DNA from: Delphinapterus leucas
Taxonomy: Eukaryota > Chordata > Mammalia > Artiodactyla > Monodontidae
Length of the DNA: 64,000 nt
Direction of reading: 5' to 3'
NCBI RefSeq assembly: GCF_002288925.2
Contig: NW_022098031.1
Location: 1,891,159 to 1,955,158 of the forward strand
Under the pieces are notes generated by a model. It was not told where the DNA came from. It saw nothing but the letters and a program-made list of their open reading frames with translations, and made no database searches. Both the position numbers and the translations under genes were made by a program. Shown here piece by piece: positions 1 through 11,568 of the stretch; positions within the stretch are counted from its first letter, which is position 1; the number at the start of each line of letters is the position of its first letter.

Positions 1-165
1 CCTCTCCCGCCACGGAGCACAGGCTCCGGACGCGCAGGCCCAGTGGCCATGGCTCACGGGCCCAGCTGCTCCGCGGCATGCGGGATCCTCCCGGACCGGG
101 GCACGAACCCGCGTCCCCTGCATCGGCAGGCGGACCCCCAACCACTGCGCCACCAGGGAAGCCCC
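1..165 (-). mobile_element. CHR SINE, cut by window edge
   Basis: Reverse-oriented CHR SINE. The tRNA-like head ends at 165 as the complement of ggggcttccctggtggcgcagtgg, preceded by the B-box region (gcacgaacccgcgtcccc) and the body. The A-tail side lies outside the window. The body is very close to the other young copies here, and its CpGs are largely preserved. Confidence 0.95.
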
Positions 166-860
166 TGAATGATTTTTTAATGCCAGAAAACTAACTTATC
201 ATCTGTGAAGTCCACCCAATAAAGTAAAACTATTTGAAAGTCACACCATTTCAGAGAAAGAAGGATTACCAGTGCTACAAAGTTTGCATCAGCATTCTCC
301 TATGGCGGGATAATTTATACAGAAACATATCATATTATCTCTTCTATGCTTAGGTTTATTGTTCCAGTCATAATTAATGTGTCCCTATTGTTCATAAATT
401 GAGTTTTTAATCATAGCCATACTGTGACATAGATGCATTAGGGTAGTCTATAAACCACTAAAAAGTGAGGCTCAATTTTTCTTTTAGATAGTAAAACAGA
501 ACAGAATTTTCCTGTATGTTCAATGGATCTTTCCCCCAACCGTAATTTTGATGAAAGTTAGCGAGAGGCATAAATTTATTGTTAAAAATTTGAATCCAGG
601 AGAATTTGGGTTGATTGGCATCCTATTGATGGAAGGGGTCATAAAGACTATCTAGTTTAAAGCTTCCATTTTCCAGATGACAAAAACTGAGGAACCTGGG
701 AAATTAAGTAATTTGTCTAATCCCCAGACCCTGGGCTGGAACCTAGCCCCACCTCTCCCAACCTCCACCAGTGAGGCTTCCTTTTAAGTTTGCACTATAA
801 TTTATGTTTTGTGTTGGGCCATTGATCAAGACTTCGGACATAGGTGCTTGTGGTTCATTG
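166..860. other. no gene; weak MIR at about 645-745
   Basis: AT-rich sequence without a credible reading frame. Around 670-720 there is a weak antisense MIR core (ccattttccagatgac, then aaactgaggaacc and ttaagtaatttgtc). The rest is unassigned. Confidence 0.5.
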
Positions 861-910
861 TCCAGATAAATGTCCAGATAAATGTAGTTTACCTTTTAAG
901 GTAAACTACA
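861..910. repeat. 12-bp tandem duplication followed by near-perfect palindrome
   Basis: tccagataaatg occurs twice in tandem (861-872 and 873-884). It runs directly into a 13-bp inverted repeat, tgtagtttacctt at 883-895 and aaggtaaactaca at 898-910, separated by only two bases. No known repeat family was recognised. Confidence 0.9.
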
Positions 911-2689
911 ATTACCTTTCTTGAATTTTCATGTATACAATTGTTGAGGAGAGTGTTAAGGCTGGATGATACTGAGTATTTCTTCAATCACGAAAAAAAG
1001 TAGATTTTCCTTTTTAAGTTAACAATATTACATGATATTGATCCACCAAAATTCTTCTCTTTCCTACATGGAAAATTTCTGTGGGCTCCCCTGCTTTGAT
1101 CATTGGAGCTTGCTTAGTTTTTCTAAACTCCTACGTTTTTTCTTTGGATCAAAGTGAAGTGCAAACCAGAAACACACTGATACTCTTTTAAACTTCGTAT
1201 TTATAAAATGTGATATTTTTACTTGCCTAAAGTTTGGAAAATTCTTTTTTTTTCCCCCTTTAGGAGGTTTAAAAAATAGGGAACACCAGGAATACTTATA
1301 GGAAAGGCTGGGGATGGGGGAAAGGCATTTTATAATCACTGAAAAAATTAAAACCAAAAAACCACCTGTAACTCAATTTGGGACATCCATTTCATGCCAG
1401 AAATTCAGTAAGGAAGCAGTTGTTCAACAATTTCAGGCAAAACTGTCCCTGAGAAAATATAGCCTAGGAGTATTCAAAAGGTAGGTAATGTCATATCCTC
1501 CAGAAGTTACATGAGCTGTTCGTGAAATTATTCCTGTCCTTGCTAAGAACAAAACAATCTTTGGAGTAAAAAATCCCCAAGAATATGTTTATTGAGGTAT
1601 GTCCTTTTTAAAGGACTAAGTCATGAGGTCTCACCAGTGAAATTAAGTGTATATATACTTACTAACTAGGGTGTTTAGCCACAAACAGTTTCCAATTCCT
1701 GAAAGCTGAACAGGAGGTAAGGATTCAGAGAAAACGATGAATTTAAAAGGTTGTATACGTGGCTTCCAGGTTCTGTGGGCTCTGCTGATCTTGCAAAATT
1801 AGCCTCCTGGTAAATTTTACTTATGTGTAGATGAAGGCCATTTATCAAGAGGCAGCTGTAGGAGTGAAAGACTTCTGTTACAGCAGGGAGGGGACTGGAG
1901 TACGGTGTCACGCTGAGCTTTGGGGAAGTTACTTGACCCATCAGGTCTCAAGTTACCTTACATATAAATGAGCAGAGTAATATGGCTGGATGAAACCTAA
2001 GGCTCCTCCTAGGTCTCAGCTTCTCTTACTTCTTTTTACATTTTTTTCCTGCTTTTTGTAAACGGTCTTTAGTAAATTAACATCCATAGTTGAGGCCCAA
2101 TAGGAAAGCTCTTTGCAAAACTTAACCATGTAAGTGTTCCACTTACCCTGTCAGCTCCCCCTTCCCCTCTGTTCTTCCAATATTAACTATGTTCACTTCT
2201 GAACTCAGTCTTCCAAACTGTGTCCTCACTACCACCAGACAATTCCTCTTATGGAACAGAGATTCTGCTATATAATTCCTCATAGAATAGACATCATAGA
2301 GATTTAGATAATATGAAAATAGATAAGTCCTTACAAAATATTCCTCACAAAACAGACAATTACTCTCTTGCCTATTTTCTCTCAGAAAAACAGAGGCAAA
2401 CAAGCAATAATTTCCTTGACATTTTGCACTTTTTATTTACTTGCTTCCTGCTCTTTACAGACGTGAAGTGATTCTGATTTCAAAAGGATTCTAACTTCCT
2501 TCTCTTCTGTGTCGATCTGCATTTTGTCTCTTTCAGCTTTTTCTTGCTGCCACAGGCTACCATTCCTTTATCCTTTATTTTCTCTTTAACCTCTTGTCCT
2601 CTACTTTCCCTTCCCACCCTCCACAATATTAACTGTTCCAATCTCCCCCCGTGAAGCAGCAATGAAAACAAGATCACTTGGCTTCCTTG
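911..2689. other. no gene; possible MIR at 1925-2030
   Basis: Mostly unassigned AT-rich DNA. 1928-2025 resembles a sense MIR (agttacttgaccc, then accttacatataaatg and aaggctcctcctagg). Reading frames of up to 88 codons here show no domain and are compatible with chance. Confidence 0.45.
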
Positions 2690-3704
2690 ATCCTAAAACC
2701 CGTTTAGAGGCCTGAGTGTCTGTCTCCCCTTCTGATTAAACTTTATATATAAAGTATCTATTTCATCACCTAGAATTCTCTTCTTGACTCATTGAAACCT
2801 GGTTCCACACCTCCTTCTATCATAACAATTCTTTTCTCACAGGTCATCTAAGATCTCATATTCAAGATTTTCCAAAATCTAGTTTCCTTGCCAGGTATTT
2901 ATTTTTGTTCAAATTTTCCAAAATCTGTTTTACTTGCTTATTTTTTTTTTTATCACATCTGACACAGTTGACGTTTGTTTTCCTCCTTCCTGAAAATTTT
3001 TCCTCTCGTTTTTTCTGGGATAGCATTCTTTACTGTTCTTCTAGCATTCTGCTCACTCCTTCTCAGTCATCTACAGAACTTCTCTCTCTGAATGCACAGA
3101 GTTCCTTTCTCAGCCCTTTTACTCTCTGTGCATTTCCTGGGCTAGGTCTCATATACATGCCTCAAACTTCAACTTTACTGATGAGCCCCAAATTCCTCTC
3201 TCTTGTGTTCTAGATAATTTTCTCCCTTCTTTCAGGAGCACACTCCTCAGATTCTTGTCGTACAAATGATAACGTGATACCTCCTCCTCCCCTCTCAATC
3301 CTCCAGGCCAACCAGAAACCTGGGAGTTACCCGAGATTTCTTTTTCTTTCACCATGCACATCCAAGCATGATGGTTCTATATTCTAAATAGCTCTCATGT
3401 CATCAGTTTCTTTCTATTCTTATTATCTTAAGTTCAACTTATTATCTCTTGACTGCAATATTGCTCATACCTGGGCGACTTCCCACTAGTTTGCTGCTAT
3501 CCAATCCAAACTTCTATTACCATTAGGGTGATGTTTATAAAATTTTAATCTAAACCTGTAATTTCCCTAATTGAAAACCATGAATGGCTGACTCTTCTCA
3601 GAATCAAGTTGAAACTTATTAGCTTGTTATATGATGCCTTTCAACCTAACTCTCTTGGTTAAGTAGCACATAAGAAATCTAAAGTTACAAGAAATATTGC
3701 ATTT
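2690..3704 (+). mobile_element. L2 LINE fragment (reverse transcriptase to 3' part)
   Basis: Pyrimidine-rich old L2 in sense orientation. At about 2955 a stretch still reads like the L2/CR1 reverse transcriptase motif around AFDTVDH (tctgacacagttgacg). It is followed by recognisable downstream blocks such as ctccttctcagtcatct (3056 on) and aaccagaaacctgggagt (3309 on). Many indels and stops; non-functional. The 102-codon frame at 2905-3213 is inside it. Confidence 0.7.
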
Positions 3705-3716
3705 CTTAATTTTCTT

Positions 3717-3930
3717 TCTTTCTTTCTTTTTTTTTTTTGCGGTACGCGGGCCTCTCACTGTTGTGGCTTCTCCCTTTGCGGAGCACAGGCTCCGGATGCG
3801 CAGGCTCAGCGGCCATGGCACACGGGCCCAGCTGCTCTGCGGCATGTGGAATCTTCCCAGACCGGGGCACGAACCCGCGTCCCCTGCATCGGCAGGCGGA
3901 CTCTCAACCACTGCGCCACCAGGGAAGCCC
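3717..3930 (-). mobile_element. CHR SINE, full length, with target-site duplication
   Basis: Poly-T (3' tail), then gcggtacgcgggcctctcact, body and tRNA-like head ending at 3930. Flanked by a perfect 12-bp duplication cttaattttctt at 3705-3716 and 3931-3942. Long reading frames crossing it (for example 3697-4221 and 3627-4073) are translations of SINE sequence, not genes. Confidence 0.97.
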
Positions 3931-3942
3931 CTTAATTTTCTT

Positions 3943-4692
3943 AAATGTACTTTAAACCTGGCTCTAGGCTTCCATCCTTCCTGGCAGGTGGGGATGTCAA
4001 GTTTAGTAAATATGGACTTTATTGCCTCAAGGTTATTCCGAAGTCCTGGGGAATTGCAGAACGCCAAAATCATGGAGGTTCCTCTGCTCGTGATTCATCT
4101 GCTCATCCTAGTCACCCCTGCGATGCCCAGTGTTTCAGCCAGTATGGTCTCTCAGTGGGTTTCTTACCCCAGTAGCTCTCTGTTCTCCATCCCATGCCTC
4201 AGGCACAGGAATTTCTGGTGAAGCTGGCAGCTTCTGGGTCTGTGGTACAATCATTACCGTCATCCTAAGGTACTGACAAACCAGCTTTCCTTATTTGTCT
4301 CAAGGAATCTCTCTTCTTACTCTCTCCTTGTCTTCCAAAGCATGGTCCCCTTATGCTCCTTTTTCTGGAACTAAGTGTATTTCTTCGATGTATTTATATT
4401 CTGACCAAAAGCAATAAGTGCTATTGACTTCTGGCTGTTTCTCTTTTCTTCCCTGGAAAGAAACCCTCTAGACAAGGAGTGGGTTACTTGCTTGATGTGG
4501 AGAAAAATGTTAAGATGAAAATAAAAAATATACTGCATCACTGTAATTTCGCATTTCTGTGCATATTCTAGCCATTCCAGATGACTGCTCTGTACTCCTT
4601 GTCACCTCTGTACATTTATATGTGTTATGTCCTCCCTCTCCATATTCATCTGGACTTTCCTTTACGGTTTAGTTGAGTTCTCACTTAAAAAT
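3943..4692. other. no gene recognised
   Basis: Non-repetitive by eye, moderately pyrimidine-rich, with no open frame independent of the neighbouring SINEs. Confidence 0.5.
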
Positions 4693-4698
4693 GGTCTG

Positions 4699-4901
4699 GG
4701 GCTTCCCTGGTGGCGCAGTGGTTGAGAGTCCGCCTGCCGATGCAGGGGACATGGGTTCGTGTCCCAATCCGGGAAGATCCCACGTGCCGCGGAGCGGCTA
4801 GGACCGTGAGCCATGGCCGCTGAGCCTGCGCATCCGGAGCCTGTGCTCCGCAACAGGAGAGACCACAACAGTAACAGGCCCGCATACCGCAAAAAAAAAA
4901 A
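4699..4901 (+). mobile_element. CHR SINE, full length, sense
   Basis: Begins gggcttccctggtggcgcag (A box tggcgcagtgg), then B box gggttcgtgtc, CHR body and an A11 tail. Flanked by a short duplication ggtctg (4693-4698, 4902-4907), extended imperfectly by A-rich sequence. Confidence 0.96.
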
Positions 4902-4943
4902 GGTCTGCTCTGGGTTAAATAATATAACATCCTATTTATACCT

Positions 4944-5150
4944 TTCATTCATTCATTCATTCATTCACTCTTTCATTTATTCAACATGAATGCATATAGC
5001 AGCTATTACATGTCAGAAATGGTGCTGGGCATTGAAGATACTATGGTAAACAAGAAAAAAAATATGAGTCCCTATAGAGTTTACGGTCTATCAGGAAGAC
5101 AGATTTGAAAAAGTAATTGCCATACAGAATGTGGAGTACTTTTTAATAGG
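4944..5150 (-). mobile_element. L2 LINE 3' end with (ATTC)n
   Basis: Starts with the tandem attc units (4944-4968) that form the L2 terminal repeat in reverse. These are followed by degenerate cattt-attcaac, ggtgctgggcattgaagatac and the block around gagtttacggtct. This is the antisense 3' end of L2. Confidence 0.8.
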
Positions 5151-6404
5151 GACAATTTAGTGTGCTCAGGTAGTATATTATAAGGGGATAAACCTAGTTT
5201 AGCAGTCCCTGAGGCAGTGATGTTTAAGTGCCACCCTTAGAGCAGTCATCATACAATTTTTCAATTTGCCCCTTGTCCATCTTTTCCATTAGATTATGGG
5301 TTCTTCAAGGACCAAGACAAGATTTTTCATCTCTTTCAGATTAAAAAAAACGTGCTGTATGTTGCCAGTATCCAAGAGAAAGTCTATTTAGAAAATTATT
5401 TTATGCTTCTTAAACTTCATAGATATAATTTAGGAAAAAATATCATGAAAGCCTTAAAATGTTATAAAAATGGGTCATTTTGCTTACAGAAATTATACAT
5501 AGCTAACGAGTCTTAGTAAGAAACTACTTCACCCAAAGTTGAGTTAAAAATCATTGACAGAAAAAAAAATCTGTGTTTTTGTCATTCCATTTGAAATTTC
5601 ACACCACTATCTTTTAAGTAATACTTTCAAATAGCAATAAAACAGTACTCACTTTCAAAGATAAAAAACAAACAGACACATTCTTCTTTCATAATAACAT
5701 CTTTTTAGGTTAGAAGGGGTCTATAACTCAAAAGGTCAAATAGAAAATGTTAATGAAAACAGAATGTAGTCAAGTCAAATAAAATAAAATAAACCAAGAT
5801 TTTGCTTCAGGCATTGCAAATCTGATTTAAACAATCTTCTCAGAAGATTAAAGCTGCTATTTACTGAAAGGTAAAGTAATGTTCTTATACTTATTTACAA
5901 ATAGTTCTCCTTTTTAACGTCAGGATGTAACATTCTTCCAGATAATAATCTAAAATTATTTTATTTGTAAGAAATAATTTAAATGATTATTGGGAAGCTA
6001 ATTTAAAAACCTGGATTTAACAAATAGGTTAAAAGACCTTATGAAATGACTAATTACAAGTATTTAATAAAGAAAGCCAATGGGTAATTTCAATATTAAT
6101 GTCTTAGAATCAAATTACAGACATTTCAGCAGTGATTGAACAAGTCTATGATCATTATTGTTTCAAAGCTGTAAGAATTAATTTAACTTTTTGCAAATAC
6201 AGACCCAGCACAACATGTCTTTGGAAACTATAATGCATCATTTATAAGGGCCAAAGATCTGTTTCCATAGAATAATGCCCACTTACATTCCTAGGTGTGC
6301 ACTGTTAATCACAGAATTCTTGGACCCGTGAGATTCCCAACAATATAACACCAGGAACATTAACATACTCTTTATTTATGTGAAACTGTGTCATCTCTTT
6401 ATTA
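5151..6404. other. no gene; AT-rich, trace of L2 near 5265-5345
   Basis: Very AT-rich. 5285-5340 (cattagattatgggttcttc, then aaggaccaag) resembles the L2 3' block for gactgtgagctccttgaggg. No open frame of note. Confidence 0.5.
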
Positions 6405-6483
6405 CTGGGTTGGCCAAAAAGTTCGTTCAGGTTTTTCCGTAACATCTTACCAAAACCCCGAATGAACTTTTGGGCCAACCCAA
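6405..6483. mobile_element. 79-bp mariner-type palindromic MITE
   Basis: Terminal inverted repeats ctgggttggccaaaaagttc and its near-complement at the right end (gggccaacccaa), flanked by the mariner target dinucleotide TA on both sides (6403-6404, 6484-6485). Almost the whole element folds into one hairpin. From memory, it matches the mariner-derived palindromes common in cetartiodactyl genomes, whose arms resemble the ruminant miR-2284/2285 family. Whether this copy is transcribed cannot be told. Confidence 0.9.
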
Positions 6484-6485
6484 TA

Positions 6486-8139
6486 GTTACCATGAAGCAT
6501 GTGCTTAGTAACTGATCTTTAGTTCGACAGGTCAGGGATAATTAGGGAGGATTTTCTCCTGAAATTAAAAGTATCAATTGAAAAATCAAGTAGCAATTTA
6601 ACAGTAGAATTAATTTTGCACAGTTTTATGGAAAAGAAGATTATCACTAAAAAATATTTCCATTGTCTGCCCCGAATTGATTATCTCTCTCTCAGGGTCT
6701 CTAGGCTTTCATAAAGGTTTTAACAGGAGATTGGAAGGAATTTGCTGCCCACTCATGATGATGCTTCAAAAAAAAGGTTCTTCAGAATGGTTCAAAGGCT
6801 GTAATTTCCCTGCCATTTCTGTCCAATTTTCTTTTCTCCTAATGTTTTCATTTCTGAAATGGCTATGATTGCAATCCAATTTTGCCCACACAGCACTGCA
6901 TGCCTAAATGAACCATTTATCACAAACTTTTTGTCTTTTTGATGCTTGAGATTTTTATTTGCTTAGAAATCTTTTTTTTTTTCCCCATTAATGTTTACCA
7001 TTCAAGCTGCATTACAATTGCCTTCAGTAATTACTACCTGTAGTGGCTTATATTATTCTATTCTCCAGATGTGGCATCAAAAGCTCCTATTTCAAACCAA
7101 TTATATGGTAGTGCTGGAATTCATTGCAACTTCACCAAATAAAGATTCCCTTATACATCTCTGAAAGACTATAAGTTTGAGTCATCCTGACTTACAAATA
7201 CTAAAACTTTAAAATCCCTAGGATTAATATTTCATGTGGATCTCACAGATTTTCATGAACTCATTAGATGTAACTGTTCCTTTCTATCAGTTGACATTTT
7301 TGCATTTTTGTGATGGGAACATTCAGGTTAAATATTGTAGCTACTAGTATACGGCACTGAGCCACATATTCTAAGAAACATAGTTATTAGTTGACAAACT
7401 TTTGAATTTAAGGCCTTTTAATGTGGTTTAACTTTACAAAGCCTACTTAAAATTGTTCAAACCTATGTTATAGTCATTACAATGAACGTTATAATAATAA
7501 ACTCTTTTCCCCACTTTCAGCACTCACAAAGATAGAAGAAAAATCAGTTTAAATTTAGAGTAAAACAGGTGTAGACTTTAAAGTATACACACTTCAGCTC
7601 CTTTCCTTGTCTTTTAATTTTCATGGAAATCTACAATTAGGGGAACACTAAAAGTATATTTGCTAAAGGCCTGTGTTTTCAAATGCTTGGAAAATAAAAG
7701 AGGTAATTGTTAAGAATAAGTGTGAAATTAGCTTAGATGTGCAAGAGGAGAACAAATAGGCAACTTAATTAGTTATGTTTGGTGATGATTGTAAAGGTTC
7801 ATCTTATAAACTATATTTACACTCTGGAGGTTTATGTATTTTTAAAAAGATAATATGCTATTTAGTCTTCCTCTCTCCTTTACATTGTGGACATAAATCA
7901 CAATTAAAGTTTTCAAAAACCCCAGGTCAGATCTAATAACGTTCAGAAAATATTTTCTGGTGAATTTCGACAGGCTCTGACCATTCTTCTACCTTATATT
8001 CCATAAGGCCGTATTTTGAAGTTTATTATTTTCCAGAATTGCTGAAGTGGAGACACTGATTTTCATTATGGGCATCTCCTACTGGCTTTTGTGGTGCGTC
8101 TCTGGAGTATATTAGTCTTTTCTGTACTGTGGCGTGGTG
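6486..8139. other. no gene recognised
   Basis: AT-rich, no young repeat and no reading frame above about 63 codons. Unassigned. Confidence 0.5.
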
Positions 8140-8335
8140 ATGTCATGGGCTTGGACTCAGAACCTGGTTTAAATTCCAGCTCTTTCATAGTCATCTGTGT
8201 GGTCCTCAGCAAACTACTGAACTTCTTTAAGCCTCAGATTTATCTTCTATAAAGTGATGAAGATTACAGGAGATGGTATATGGAAAAGGCCTGGCATATA
8301 GTTTATAATCTCTACATGTTAGTTCTGATAGTTCT
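8140..8335 (+). mobile_element. MIR SINE
   Basis: Sense MIR: gggcttggactcagaacctg, then aattccagctctttcatag, ctgaacttctttaagcctcag and ggcctggcatatag at the 3' end. Diverged, as expected for this ancient family. Confidence 0.8.
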
Positions 8336-8639
8336 AATGAACTGTTTCCTACACACAGGTTAACTTACATCCGCCTGTAGCTTGCTTTGTACTTTTAAGT
8401 GTGTATATGGGTACACGTATAAAGTGTTTTTGCTGTGAGTGTGTTCAGTCTCTTTGTGGGAATATGTGTAGGGCTACAAGGGTGGTCAACGTATTGGGCT
8501 GTAAATTCTCTCATGATTAAAAGTTCTTTGAGGTCTGAAGTGTTTTTCATTTGTTGTGGTTGGTTGTTTCTTTTGCTATTTGCTTCTCCCTTTTTTCCAG
8601 GACCTAAAATACTATATGTGTAAAGAGAGGCAATGTAGA

Positions 8640-9460
8640 TAGCAAAATTATTTAAATCTTGGGCTCTGGAGTCCAATTGTTTGAGTTTGAATCATTGGCT
8701 TTGTGAAGTTGGGAAAGTTACTTAAACCTTTTCTGCCGCTCTTTACTTATCTGCAAAGTAGATCTGTTAATAATGATGCCAATCTCATTGGGTTTTTGCC
8801 AAGAGGAGAAAATTTTAATACATAAAAGCATTAAGAATAATGACGGCCAACAGATGAATGGATAAAGAAGATGTGCCACATATATACAATGGAATATTAC
8901 TCAGCCATAAAAAGAAACGAAATTGAGTTATTTGTAGTGAGGTGGATGGACCTAGAGTCTGTCATACAGAGTGAAGTAACTCAGAAAGAGAAAAACAAAT
9001 ACCTTATGCTAACACATATATATGGAATCTAAAAAAAAAAAAATGGTTCTGAAGAACCTAGGGGCAGGACAGGAATAAAGACACAGACGTAGAGAATGGA
9101 CTTGAGGACATGGGGAAGGGTAAGCTGGGACGAAGTGAGAGAGTGGCATGGACATATATACACTACCAAATGTAAAATAGATAGCTAGTGGGAAGCAGCC
9201 ACATAGCACAGGGAGATCAGCTCCGTGCTTTGTGACCACCTAGAGGGGTGGGATAGGGAGGGTGGGAGGGAGACACAAGAGGGAGGAGATATGGGGATAT
9301 ATGTATATGTAGAGCTGATTCACTTTGTTATAAAGCAGAAACTAACGCACCATTATAAAGCAATTATTCTTCAATAAAGATGTTAAAAAAAATAAAAGAA
9401 CGATGATGGCATCTTGTACATTGCTGGCACGTATACCTGTTACTTATTACTAATTCTTAA
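8640..9460 (+). mobile_element. MIR SINE split by an L1 insertion
   Basis: The 5' part at about 8650-8847 shows gggctctggagtccaattg, gagtttgaatcattggc, gggaaagttacttaaacc and ctgcaaagtagat. The MIR 3' part resumes after the L1 at 9411 (acattgctggcacgtat, then ttactaattct). Removing the L1 and one duplication copy restores a continuous MIR. Confidence 0.8.
8848..9395 (+). mobile_element. 5'-truncated L1 (end of ORF2 and 3' UTR)
   Basis: Begins in the last part of ORF2 (atggataaagaagatgtg, then atggaatattactcagcc), continues through the cetartiodactyl L1 3' UTR (ggcaggacaggaataaag; agctgattcactttg; aagcagaaactaac) and ends ttcaataaag followed by an A-rich tail. Flanked by a diverged 15-bp duplication (aagaataatgacggc 8833-8847; aagaacgatgatggc 9396-9410, 12 of 15 equal). 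Inserted within a MIR. Confidence 0.92.
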
Positions 9461-10564
9461 ATGACTTATGTTCAGTATGGCTAAATAGTTCTTGCCATAA
9501 ACAAAATGATTTAAATGAATCTGTTAAAAAATAAAGCATTAAGTATTTTTGATAAGTTCTGTGAGATAACCATCTTTAAAATTTATGTAAAACAAAATGA
9601 TAAGGTATACTAAATCATATTTTTAAAAAAGTTAACACTCTAAATAAAGTTAGCAAAACAGATTTTTAATGAATATGAACCAAAGCCACATAGATTTAGA
9701 ACACTGGATAATGTACTATTAGGCATGTATAGTACAAATTATAGAATTTGTTATTTTGTTACTGTCTAAAGCAATTTGAGGTAATGAGCAGATAAGGTCT
9801 TGATATTTTTTTAGAGTGGAGACTCTTCTGTAAAGTCAATTAATAAATTGATGAAATAAATATTGAGAAAAGAACTTCCAAAAATCCACACTGCAGAAGC
9901 CACAAGCAACTTGGGCGCTGGAAAATATGCAGAAAAAACAGCATAGTTGCTTTTAGTATTGAACTTGTTAAATACAGTATAGATATTAACATTAAAACAA
10001 AGACATGTCATAAGTTGCATAGTAAACACTACACGTTTATTGACTAGTGACTATGACTAGAATTTTCCTATTTAATAAAGATATCTCCTATGAAACTTAA
10101 ATATAAGGAATTATATCAGTCATTCAGTCTCCAGACATCAACAGCTGTAATGATATTTAACCTAAATGATGGATACTTGACTTAATTGACCTGTTGTTTA
10201 ATTATTATTAAAGAGTCTGGCTATTATTTCCTCAATGCCAAGCCATTTTCCCTTCTTGAGGTATAATTTAACTCATTCCCACAGCACCTATTTCCCTGCT
10301 GGGTGCTCCATTAAGGGAATGGAGTTCCAATGGTAAGAAATGACTCACCAGGAAAGCCAATACATTTTGTCCACCAATATCTTTGTTAAGAGCAGTTTGG
10401 GAAAATCACTAGCTGTTCTTTAGACATAGATGAACGAAAGGTAAGCTCATATTTATATTTCTAGGCCATTCATAACCATGCAAGGAATACTAAAAATTGA
10501 AGATGTACATAGATTAATTTATCAACTGCTTAAACTAATGGACATTTTATCAGAATAAAATTAT
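9461..10564. other. no gene recognised
   Basis: AT-rich, no identified repeat, longest frame 72 codons without features. Confidence 0.5.
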
Positions 10565-10960
10565 ATCCATCTTCTCATTCATTTCTTCACTTGTTCAATA
10601 AGTATTTATTGTATAACTATTAAATGCCCGACACAGTGCTAGACACATAGTAGTGAGCTGAGATAGGGTAGTAAATAAGGCATATAGCTACTCCCTTCAT
10701 GGAGCCTACAATTTAGCTGAAGACTCAGGAAATACGCAAACAAATAATTACATAATTACCTTTGTGATGGGTTATATGAAGGAAAAGCATAAAGTCTTAT
10801 CAGAGCATTAAAAGGGATGAAATCCATGCAAAGTAATTTATAGGAGTGCTCATTAAGTAGGCTTATTTAAAAGTCTAAAGTACTCATCTGGAAGTTGACA
10901 TGGGAAGTTTGCTAAAGAAATATGAAATTGATACTGCAGTGCAATGCTAGGGCACTTGCA
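10565..10960 (-). mobile_element. L2 LINE 3' region
   Basis: Antisense L2: cattcatttcttcacttgtt, aataagtatttattgtataac, acacagtgctagacac, ttcatggagcctacaattta, then a more diverged extension to about 10960. Confidence 0.7.
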
Positions 10961-11351
10961 AGAGTAGTTATGATAAATGGTTCCAAGACGGTAAGAAACA
11001 GAGTGAGAAAAAGAAAGAGTAATTGAAATGAAGAAATAAACACCAATAAAAGCATAACCTCTGTGGCGTGGCTTATAGAAATATTTCTTTCAGATGCTAT
11101 TAATAGAACCTCTGGTGATTCTTTGGGAACTTAGGTAGTTTTATTGCTTATCATTTTGTGGCTAGCTTTTATGCAGCAATGTAAAAGTTGAGTTTAAATG
11201 AATCTCCATTGTTAATTTTTGCACAGATAAGTTTTGATTTAAGAAGTTTCTCTAAAAGTCTTATTTTTTTTCTAATTTAGTAAAATTTACTAGTTTACCT
11301 TTGAAGTTCAAGAGAGTTATTGCTTTTATTTCAACTTGCTGTGTGAGAAGA

Positions 11352-11408
11352 GAATGCAATATAACATTTATTGAGCAACTACTATGCAAAACACTCAGCT
11401 ATGTGATA
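11352..11408 (-). mobile_element. short L2/MIR 3' fragment
   Basis: aacatttattgagcaactac followed by tatgcaaaacactcagctatg is an antisense L2 or MIR 3' end, interrupted by the SINE that follows. Confidence 0.55.
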
Positions 11409-11409
11409 C

Positions 11410-11568
11410 GGTTGTGGCCTCTCCCATTGTGGAGCGCAGGCTCAGCGGCCATGGCTCACGGGCCTAGCCGCTCCGCGGCATGTGGGATCTTCCCAGACTG
11501 GGGCACGAACCCACGCCCCCTAGCATCGGCAGGCTGACTCTCAACCACTGCAGCACCAGGGAAGCCCT
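11410..11568 (-). mobile_element. CHR SINE, tail-less and internally deleted
   Basis: CHR SINE in reverse, lacking the poly-A side (starts at ggttgtggcctctccc) and lacking about 15 bases in the body between ggagc and gcaggctcag. Short repeats in the intact copies (gagcacagg / gcaggct) make a slippage-type deletion likely. No clear target-site duplication. Confidence 0.93.

Noticed and set aside
3627..4221. Overlapping frames of 148 and 174 codons on opposite strands
   Set aside because: They are translations of the CHR SINE at 3717-3930 and its flanks. Equivalent peptides recur at every SINE copy in the window.
4699..4790. tRNA gene at the start of the + strand CHR SINE
   Set aside because: A and B boxes are present because the SINE is tRNA-derived, but there is no tRNA cloverleaf 3' half and the element carries a SINE body and A-tail.
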